From contig NZ_JACJVP010000007.1 of NCBI RefSeq assembly GCF_014212125.1, positions 230,423-294,422 of the forward strand: a stretch of 64,000 bases of DNA, read 5' to 3'. The first letter of the stretch is position 1; each line of letters begins with the position of its first letter. Below the pieces are notes generated by a model. It made no database searches, was not told where the DNA came from, and worked only from the letters and a program-made list of their open reading frames with translations. Below are positions 58,306 to 64,000 of this stretch, piece by piece. The position numbers were made by a program, and so were the translations under genes. The DNA is from Cohnella nanjingensis. GTDB lineage: Bacteria; Bacillota; Bacilli; Paenibacillales; Paenibacillaceae.

Positions 58306-59349
58306 GTGACAACGCTGAAAGACGTCGCTCAGCACGTTGGCGTCTCCATATCGACGGTTTCACGCGTGGTGAACAACGAGGCAACACGTTCTGTCAATCC
58401 TGAAACCCGCCGCAAGATATGGGATGCCGTGACGGAGCTCGGTTACCAGCCCAACAAATGGGCCCGCCAACTGGTCAAGGGGGGACAGACCGCCCCTGCC
58501 GTCGCGACCCGGGTCGGCTGTATCGTGGCGGTTACTCAGAATAAATATAATCATCCGTACTTCTCCGGCATTCTCGAGGGCATCGAGAAGGGGCTGGTCG
58601 ATAACGGCTACGAGCTGTCGTACGTGCAGACGGGGGACGATCTGCGCAATCCCGCGCTGCTGCACCGCATCCTCCACGAGAATGCCGCCGACGGACTCAT
58701 CCTGGTCGAAGGCTTGGATACCGCCCTCTACGAGACGCTGCGCAAGAGCGTGCCGTATCTCGTCGGCGTAGACGTGTCCGATCCCGGCATTCCGCGCGTC
58801 ACCTACGACCGGGTGCAGGCCGCCAAGGCGGCCGTGCAGCATCTGCTGGGGCAGGGGCATACGCGCATCGCCTTCATCGGCGGTCCTGGCCTGTCTCAGG
58901 ACATGGAGAAAGAGAAGCGCTACAGAGGCTATCGGGATGCGCTTCGGGAAGCCGGCATCGACGTGCTGCCCGAGTGGATCTTGAACTCGCAGTGGGACGT
59001 CGAGACCAGCTATCAATTAACGAAAGAATTGCTGCAGAGCGGGAAGGAGCGGCCGACGGCCATCTTTGCCGCAAGCGACATGATGGCGATATCGGCTATG
59101 CGGGCGGCGAACGAGTGCGGCCTGCGCATCCCGGACGATATCGCGTTCGTCGGGATCGACAACATCGAACTGTCGGCCTATAGCTCGCCGCCGCTGACGA
59201 CGATCCATATTCCCAAGTTCGAGATCGGCAGCATCGCCGCCAAGATGCTGATCGACTACATCCACGGCCGATACCCGATTCCGGTCAAGATCTCGGTGCC
59301 GTTCGAGCTGAAGATCCGCCAATCCTCGCTCTCCGGGGCGAAGGATTAA
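58306..59349 (+). CDS. LacI-family regulator of the glycan locus
   Basis: A 347-residue regulator. The helix-turn-helix reads TLKDVAQHVGVSISTVSRVV with NNEATRSVNPETRRK and LGYQPNKWARQL as hinge; the core has VTQNKYNHPYFSGILEGIEK and IAFVGIDNIELSAYSSPPLT. The start is GTG 58306, 13 bases after AAGGAG, a long spacing. Its promoter carries GTTTG-GCG-CAAAC, recurring at the beta-helix gene, and related TTGCGCAA sites lie before the transporter operon. It should therefore repress all three units until a sugar binds. Confidence 0.9.
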   Translation: MTTLKDVAQHVGVSISTVSRVVNNEATRSVNPETRRKIWDAVTELGYQPNKWARQLVKGGQTAPAVATRVGCIVAVTQNKYNHPYFSGILEGIEKGLVDNGYELSYVQTGDDLRNPALLHRILHENAADGLILVEGLDTALYETLRKSVPYLVGVDVSDPGIPRVTYDRVQAAKAAVQHLLGQGHTRIAFIGGPGLSQDMEKEKRYRGYRDALREAGIDVLPEWILNSQWDVETSYQLTKELLQSGKERPTAIFAASDMMAISAMRAANECGLRIPDDIAFVGIDNIELSAYSSPPLTTIHIPKFEIGSIAAKMLIDYIHGRYPIPVKISVPFELKIRQSSLSGAKD

Positions 59350-59373
59350 CCGATAAGACGGCGGATGGGCGTC

Positions 59374-59450
59374 CTGCAGAGCGGCGTCGCGCCGCTGCAG
59401 CCCCATGCGATGCCATTCCGCGAAGAGCCTTCCTGCCGGGAAGGCTCTTC
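59374..59450 (+). terminator. Two hairpins between convergent lacI and deoR genes
   Basis: The first (59374-59400) pairs CTGCAG-GCGGCG with CGCCGC-TGCAG. The second has perfect 12-bp arms GAAGAGCCTTCC (59422-59433) and GGAAGGCTCTTC (59439-59450). T-runs are weak on both strands; the pair probably ends transcription from both sides. Confidence 0.6.
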
Positions 59451-59468
59451 TTCGTGTCGGAGGCAGGT

Positions 59469-60230
59469 CTAGACGAAGCGGATGCCGGCGTCCGCGTAAG
59501 CTCTCTTCTGTTCGGCGCTCATGCCGCTGTCGGTGACGAGCGCCGTGACCGACAACAGGCTGTCGATGAAGAAGAGCGAGCAGTGCCCCAGCTTCGAGTG
59601 ATCGGCCAGCGCGTACGATTCGAGCGATTGCCGGATCATCATGCGGTTCGTATTCGCTTCCAATTCGTTGAACGTCGTCAGCCCGCGGGTCAGATCGACG
59701 CCGTCGGCGCCGAGGAACGTCTTCTGAATCGTGATGCGCTCCAGCGTGGCGTCCGCCATCGGTCCCGACAGCTCGTAGCTCTGCGTGCGGTTGACCCCGC
59801 CGGTCATGATGAGCTCCAGGCCGGGCACGCCGGCGAGCTCGAAGCCGATGTTGAGCGCGTTGGTCACGACCGTCAGGCGCTCGAAGGGCTGCTGGACGAT
59901 GCGCCGGGCGACGAACATGCAGGTCGTGCCCCCGGTCAATCCGATAACGTCTCCGTCCCGGATGAGGCGGTAAGCCTTCTCCGCGATCTCCTTCTTCTCG
60001 TCGGGGTTCATCTCCATCTTCCGATAGAAAGGAATCTCCGTCCGGACGGTCTCGAGAACGGCGCCTCCGAACGTGCGGATCAGCTTCTTGTCTCGCTCCA
60101 GCGTCTCCAGATCGCGCCGGGCGGTCGCCTCGGACACGCCGAACCGATCCATGATATCGGCGACGGCGATCGCGCCTCGCTCCCGCAGGAGCGCGACGAT
60201 CCCCTCTCGCCGAGCGACGATCTTGCTCAT
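59469..60230 (-). CDS. DeoR-family regulator
   Basis: A 253-residue repressor. The helix-turn-helix reads AIAVADIMDRFGVSEATARR, then DLETLERDKKLIRTFGGAVL, and the C-terminal sugar-phosphate domain has DVIGLTGGTTCMFVA, VVTNALNIGFEL and FLGADGVDLTRGLTTFN. Such regulators bind a phosphorylated sugar. AAGGAG lies seven bases before the ATG. TGATTG repeats upstream (60338-60385) may be its own operator. It stands between the glycan locus and the methyltransferase, but no sugar-phosphate gene set is adjacent, so its targets are unknown. Confidence 0.88.
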   Translation of the reverse strand: MSKIVARREGIVALLRERGAIAVADIMDRFGVSEATARRDLETLERDKKLIRTFGGAVLETVRTEIPFYRKMEMNPDEKKEIAEKAYRLIRDGDVIGLTGGTTCMFVARRIVQQPFERLTVVTNALNIGFELAGVPGLELIMTGGVNRTQSYELSGPMADATLERITIQKTFLGADGVDLTRGLTTFNELEANTNRMMIRQSLESYALADHSKLGHCSLFFIDSLLSVTALVTDSGMSAEQKRAYADAGIRFV

Positions 60231-60370
60231 GCGATATCTCCTTCAATTCCGTGCGCTCCGTCCTCCTTGAGTAGAAGAACGAGCGTCTGGTATGCTAGGA
60301 ATCAGCGTAACATATTCCTGGATAAACGTCCATATTATTGATTGTAACGATCATAATTAAGTGGAATATA

Positions 60371-60385
60371 TGATTGAATCAATCA
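60371..60385. promoter_or_regulatory. Palindrome upstream of deoR
   Basis: TGATTG-AAT-CAATCA has perfect 6-bp arms. A related TTGATTG occurs at 60338-60344. DeoR proteins often bind TGATT-rich repeats, so autorepression is plausible. Confidence 0.45.
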
Positions 60386-60465
60386 TCTTGAGGGGGTCCC
60401 GCACGGCCTTCGATTAAAGCGAGATGCCAATCTAGCGGGAACGCCCTTGACGGAAAGGACGCCTT

Positions 60466-61230
60466 ATGATGAACGAGATCGACTATCGCGCTTTCTATGA
60501 TCGCGTCGGATCGGAGAACGGCTGGGATTTCAGCCGGGTGCAGTGCCGCGTCGAGGGCGCCGAAGCGGAACTGTATCGGGAGGTAAGCCGGCTCAGCAAG
60601 CCCTCCGACCTGCTGCTCGACATCGGTACGGGCGGCGGCGAAGCGCTGCTCGCCGTTCGCGAAGCCGCGCATCTGCTCGTCGGCATCGACCGCTCGTCGG
60701 GCATGATCCGCACCGCGGAGGCCAACCGCAGCCGGTTCGCCGCGGCGAACGTGCGTTTTCTGCGGATGGAGGCGGAGCGGCTGGACTTCCCCGAACGGTT
60801 CTTCGATATCGTGTCTTGCCGCCATTCGGCGTTCGATGCGGTGCAGGTCGCCAAGGTGCTGACGGACGAGGGGACGTTCCTCACCCAGCAGGTCGGCGAG
60901 GGGGACAAGATCAATCTGAAGCGGGCGTTCGGAAGAGGTCAGAGCTACGGGGTGCCCGACGGCACGCTGATGGCCGATTACGTGCAGCGATTGACGGAAG
61001 CAGGCTTCGCCGAAGTCTCCGCGGCCGAATACGACACGACGGAGTACTACCGGTCGCCGGAGGATCTCCTCTTCCTCCTGAAGCACACGCCGATCATTCC
61101 CGAATTCGGCCGGCATCCGCGAGACTTTGAGATTCTCGCCGAATTCGTCGCAGCGTACGGGGGCGAGCAGGGGATTCGGACGAACGCGAAGCGGTTCGTC
61201 ATCCGGGCGAAGAAGACATCTCGCGCCTAA
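60466..61230 (+). CDS. Class I SAM-dependent methyltransferase
   Basis: A 254-residue cytosolic methyltransferase. The SAM site is motif I L-L-D-I-G-T-G-G-G-E, then VGIDRSSGMIRTAEAN and FLRMEAERLDFPERFFDIVS with the acidic residue that holds the ribose. The C-terminal half (MADYVQRLTEAGFAEVSAAE) is of the Methyltransf_11 type. The ATG at 60466, or 60469, follows GAAAGGA. The substrate cannot be deduced. It is monocistronic before the thrS promoter. Confidence 0.87.
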   Translation: MMNEIDYRAFYDRVGSENGWDFSRVQCRVEGAEAELYREVSRLSKPSDLLLDIGTGGGEALLAVREAAHLLVGIDRSSGMIRTAEANRSRFAAANVRFLRMEAERLDFPERFFDIVSCRHSAFDAVQVAKVLTDEGTFLTQQVGEGDKINLKRAFGRGQSYGVPDGTLMADYVQRLTEAGFAEVSAAEYDTTEYYRSPEDLLFLLKHTPIIPEFGRHPRDFEILAEFVAAYGGEQGIRTNAKRFVIRAKKTSRA

Positions 61231-61271
61231 ACGGGACGATGGAGGGGGAGCCGCATGCTGGAAAACGGCCA

Positions 61272-61300
61272 TTGACCGCAGAAGGCCGAACCGCTATAAT
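61272..61300 (+). promoter_or_regulatory. Sigma-A promoter of thrS
   Basis: TTGACC (61272-61277), 17-bp spacer, consensus TATAAT (61295-61300). Confidence 0.8.
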
Positions 61301-61305
61301 GAGCA

Positions 61306-61600
61306 CAATTTCATCTAAATCAGGCGTTGACCAGAGACATGGTCTTCTCCAAGGGCTGGACAGAGAATGGGGTGCAAGGTGGGAGCCTCTACAGCGGCCG
61401 GGAGACGATTACCCCTCTGCAGCCGCGGCTTTGAACCTGTGGACCGTTCGTCCCCGGCAGTAATCGCCGCCGTCCCATCCCCGTTAACGGATGCCGAAGG
61501 ACTTGCCGGCTGTCGATCTGCGCGCGGCACGGGGCAAGTCGAATGAGGGTGGAACCACGAGTTGAACGCACTCGTCCCTTTGGGCGAGAGGCGTTTTTTT
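61306..61600 (+). promoter_or_regulatory. T-box leader of thrS
   Basis: The 295-base leader carries the T-box core AGGGTGGAACCACG (61546-61559), whose TGGA can pair with an NCCA tRNA end, and is followed by a terminator: CTCGTCCC / GGGCGAG (61571-61588) with an outer CGC/GCG and seven T (61594-61600). Uncharged tRNA-Thr should favour the antiterminator and allow read-through into thrS. The specifier codon was not assigned with certainty. Confidence 0.92.
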
Positions 61601-61631
61601 GCGTTCAGAAAAACCAAGGGAGGTTGGCATC

Positions 61632-63539
61632 GTGGCAATCCAGGTTACATTGGCAGACGGCAGCGTAAAGGAATATCCCAAGGGGACGACGATCGGGCAA
61701 GTGGCGGCGGCCATCGGACCGGGGCTCGCGAAGAACGCGGTCGCCGGCAAGATCGACGGAGCGCCCGTCGATCTGAATCGTCCGATCGAGCGGGACAGCC
61801 GGGTCGACATCATCACGGCGGACAGTGAGGAAGGCCTGGCGATCTATCGGCACAGCACGGCGCATCTCATGGCGCAGGCGGTTAAGCGCATTTACGGGAG
61901 CGAGGCCGTGAATCTGGGCATCGGGCCGGTCATCGCCGACGGATTCTACTATGACCTCGATATCGGGAAGCCGTTGTCCTCGGGCGATCTCGCGGACATC
62001 GAAGCGGAGATGCGGAAGATCGCGCAAGAGAACCTGCCGATCGCGCGCCGCGTCGTCGACCGCGAGGAAGCGGCTGCCCTGTTCGCGGGAGACCCGCTCA
62101 AGCTGGAGCTGATCCGGGATCTGCCGGCGGAGGCCGTCATCACGGTCTACGAGCAGGGCGAATTCTTCGACCTGTGCAGAGGCCCGCATCTCCCCGCTAC
62201 GGGGCGGATCAAGGCCTTCAAGCTGCAGAGCGTGGCGGGGGCGTACTGGCGCGGGGACTCGAACAACCGGATGCTGCAGCGGATCTACGGCACGGCGTTC
62301 CGCAAGGAGGCCGAGCTGGAAGCGCATCTGCATCTGCTGGAGGAAGCGAAGAAACGGGACCACCGCAAGCTGGGCAAGGAGCTGGGGCTGTTCATGTTCT
62401 CCGAGGAAGCGCCGGGCATGCCGTTCTATCTGCCCAAAGGCATGACGATCCGGACGGAGCTCGAGAACTTTTCCCGCGAGCTGCAGCGCAATCACGGCTA
62501 CGAAGAGGTGCGCACGCCCCTCATGATGAACAACCGGATCTGGGAGCAGTCGGGACATTGGGATCATTACAAGGAGAATATGTACTTCGCCCAAGTGGAC
62601 GACGCGACGTTCGCGCTGAAGCCGATGAATTGTCCGGGCCACATGATCATCTACAAGAACGAGTTGCATTCCTATCGGGAATTACCGATCCGCTTGTCGG
62701 AGTTCGGGCAGGTCCACCGCCACGAGTTCTCCGGCGCGCTGAGCGGCATGATGCGGGTCCGGACGTTCTGCCAGGACGATGCGCATATCTTCGCCCGACC
62801 GGACCAGATCGAAGAGGAAGTGGGCCGGGCGATCGCGCTGATCGGCCGGATGTACCGGGAGTTCGGCTTCGAATACAAGATTGAGCTGTCCACGCGCCCG
62901 GCCGACTATATGGGCAGCGAGGCGCTCTGGGACCGCGCGGAATCCGCCCTGCAGCGCGTGCTCGAGGATCGGGGCATCGCGTACCAGCTGAACGAAGGCG
63001 ACGGGGCGTTCTACGGACCCAAGATCGACTTCCACATCCTCGACGCGCTGAAGCGCAGCTGGCAGTGCGGGACGGTCCAGCTGGACTTCCAGATGCCGGA
63101 GAAGTTCGACCTGATCTATATCGGCGAGGACAACCAGAAGCACCGGCCCGTCGTCATACACCGCGCGATCTTCGGCTCGATCGACCGGTTCATGGGCATT
63201 CTCACCGAGCACTTCGGCGGCGCCTTCCCGTTATGGCTGGCGCCCGTTCAGGCCAAGCTGCTGCCCGTCTCGGACCTCTATCTGGACGATGCGTTCGAAG
63301 CGAAGCGGGTGCTGGCTGAGGCAGGGATCCGCGCGGAAGTGGACGAACGCAACGAGAAGCTGGGGTACAAGATCCGCGAAGCCCAGCTGGAGAAAGCGCC
63401 CTACATGCTGGTGCTCGGCGAGCAGGAGAGAACGTCCCGCACGGTGTCGGTCCGCAAACGCGGGGAAGGCGACCTCGGATCGCTGAGCATCGACGAGCTG
63501 GCGGCGCGGATGCGGGAGGAGATTGCCTCGAGGCGGTAG
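61632..63539 (+). CDS. thrS: Threonyl-tRNA synthetase
   Basis: A 635-residue class II synthetase. It has an N-terminal TGS domain (about 1-62), the editing domain with H-S-T-A-H-L-M, and the catalytic core with zinc ligands C334 (MNCPGHM), H385 (DDAHIF) and H510 (VIHRAIFGS); the class II motif 2 is VHRHEFSGALSGMMRVRTF. The C-terminal anticodon-binding domain is complete. The start is GTG 61632, seven bases after AAGGGAGG. Expression is set by the T-box upstream. The length is normal for a bacterial ThrS. Confidence 0.97.
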   Translation: MAIQVTLADGSVKEYPKGTTIGQVAAAIGPGLAKNAVAGKIDGAPVDLNRPIERDSRVDIITADSEEGLAIYRHSTAHLMAQAVKRIYGSEAVNLGIGPVIADGFYYDLDIGKPLSSGDLADIEAEMRKIAQENLPIARRVVDREEAAALFAGDPLKLELIRDLPAEAVITVYEQGEFFDLCRGPHLPATGRIKAFKLQSVAGAYWRGDSNNRMLQRIYGTAFRKEAELEAHLHLLEEAKKRDHRKLGKELGLFMFSEEAPGMPFYLPKGMTIRTELENFSRELQRNHGYEEVRTPLMMNNRIWEQSGHWDHYKENMYFAQVDDATFALKPMNCPGHMIIYKNELHSYRELPIRLSEFGQVHRHEFSGALSGMMRVRTFCQDDAHIFARPDQIEEEVGRAIALIGRMYREFGFEYKIELSTRPADYMGSEALWDRAESALQRVLEDRGIAYQLNEGDGAFYGPKIDFHILDALKRSWQCGTVQLDFQMPEKFDLIYIGEDNQKHRPVVIHRAIFGSIDRFMGILTEHFGGAFPLWLAPVQAKLLPVSDLYLDDAFEAKRVLAEAGIRAEVDERNEKLGYKIREAQLEKAPYMLVLGEQERTSRTVSVRKRGEGDLGSLSIDELAARMREEIASRR

Positions 63540-63550
63540 TGCGAAGGCAC

Positions 63551-63690
63551 GAATGCCACGAGGCGCAAGCGCGGAGGGATAGCCGCAAGGCGTTAGCGGC
63601 ATGGAGCGAATGCCACGTCGCGAAAGCGCAAAGGACGAGCGAACGCTGTGCCGTGCAAGCGCGGAGGGCCGCCGAACGCCACGTCGCGCT
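63551..63690 (+). repeat. Decayed GC-rich direct repeats
   Basis: GAATGCCACG occurs at 63551 and 63608, GAACGCCACG near 63674, and GCAAGCGCGGAGGG at 63565-63578 and 63655-63668. The block has no credible gene; open frames through it are low-complexity. Confidence 0.5.
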
Positions 63691-63711
63691 TACGCTAGGC
63701 GCAATTGAAGA

Positions 63712-63757
63712 GGGCTGCGACCTTGGCCGGCGGGCCGGCGGTCGCGGCCCTTTTTTT
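63712..63757 (+). terminator. Strong terminator downstream of thrS
   Basis: GGGCTGCGACC (63712-63722) pairs with GGTCGCGGCCC (63740-63750), with a CCGG-rich inner stem, followed by seven T. Confidence 0.88.
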
Positions 63758-63876
63758 ATGAAAATGGGTTTTGGCCATTATCGCTTTCAGGGCTTACACA
63801 CCTAATAATCGTACGGAATATTCGTCTTCGGTTGGGCAAAGGTCGCCCGGAATTCATCGTCTGGGACCTGTCCGGT

Positions 63877-63967
63877 GGTGCTCGCTAATGGTGCTCGCTG
63901 ATGGTGCTCGCTGATGGTGCTCACTGGTGGTGCTTGATGGTGGTGCTTGATGGTGGTGCTTTCTCGT
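63877..63967 (+). repeat. Seven tandem 13-bp units
   Basis: Units run head to tail from 63877: GGTGCTCGCTAAT, GGTGCTCGCTGAT twice, GGTGCTCACTGGT, GGTGCTTGATGGT twice, and a degraded last copy. Thirteen is not a multiple of three and there are no long open frames, so it is non-coding. The rest of 63760-64000 shows no gene. Confidence 0.8.
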
Positions 63968-64000
63968 AGTGGCTGCTCGCCAATAAATTGTATTCATACA

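Noticed and set aside
54538..58335. Very long minus-strand open frame (1265 codons) opposite the modular secreted protein
   Set aside because: It is a shadow of GC-rich coding on the plus strand: composition is Arg/Leu/Asp-heavy, no domain is visible, and it crosses several gene boundaries and the lacI promoter.
63539..63805. 88-codon plus-strand frame after thrS
   Set aside because: The sequence is repetitive (Ala/Arg/His/Cys) and runs through a terminator hairpin. It is best explained by the GC-rich repeats.

Overview
The window looks like chromosome of a high-GC, endospore-forming member of Paenibacillaceae (Cohnella/Paenibacillus type). This rests on strong AGGAGG-type ribosome sites with frequent GTG/TTG starts, sigma-A promoters, a T-box ahead of thrS, a ZTP riboswitch ahead of folD, a YtaF-like sporulation membrane protein, a YesM/YesN-type two-component pair, a MalT-like LuxR regulator and a secreted protein with three SLH domains. 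I see no rRNA, tRNA, CRISPR array, insertion sequence or prophage. The species assignment is inference.

Layout. 1-6.7 kb: miscellaneous small genes: an XRE regulator with six LAPF repeats, a small membrane protein, an aminoglycoside 6-adenylyltransferase on lower-GC DNA, a TagO/WecA-type glycosyl-1-phosphate transferase, YtaF, a low-GC remnant, a GNAT acetyltransferase and an APH-type kinase. 6.9-12.5 kb: four regulator/effector pairs (MarR-DoxX, TetR-MFS, ArsR-SRPBCC, MarR-NmrA oxidoreductase). Three of them show matching operator palindromes in front of regulator and target. 12.5-23.2 kb: housekeeping and singletons: exoA, riboswitch-controlled folD, DUF1697, DUF6157, a repeat-rich gap, a DEDDh exonuclease, a divergent SDR/TetR pair, a DAACS symporter and an 865-residue MalT-like regulator.

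23.4-37.9 kb: a same-strand catabolic island. It encodes crotonase, a CaiB-type CoA-transferase, a cytosolic solute-binding-like protein, a three-gene sugar ABC importer, a sensor kinase with AraC-type response regulator, a LacI regulator, IolC-like kinase, IolA-like semialdehyde dehydrogenase and a KduD-like SDR. A 30-bp element is repeated, with one mismatch, at the same distance from a TATGAT -10 box ahead of the first gene and ahead of the binding-protein gene. The enzymes resemble the lower half of inositol catabolism, but the other iol genes are absent. I read this as a route for a 2-deoxy-sugar acid or related compound, a hypothesis.

38-46.5 kb: a large GLUG-repeat/SLH surface protein, a permuted papain-like enzyme, an ABM monooxygenase, an M15 peptidase, and a TipA-like MerR regulator divergent from hslO (Hsp33). 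The hslO promoter has the 19-bp spacer and central dyad typical of MerR control.

46.6-60.2 kb: a putative extracellular-glycan locus: beta-helix secreted protein, Gfo/Idh/MocA oxidoreductase, two ABC permeases, two tandem paralogous binding lipoproteins, a 1127-residue modular secreted protein and a LacI regulator. Operators of the form GTTTG-GCG-CAAAC, or the related TTGCGCAA, lie at the promoters of its three apparent transcription units. A DeoR regulator follows. 60.4-64 kb: a methyltransferase, T-box-controlled thrS, and a repeat-rich gene-free end.
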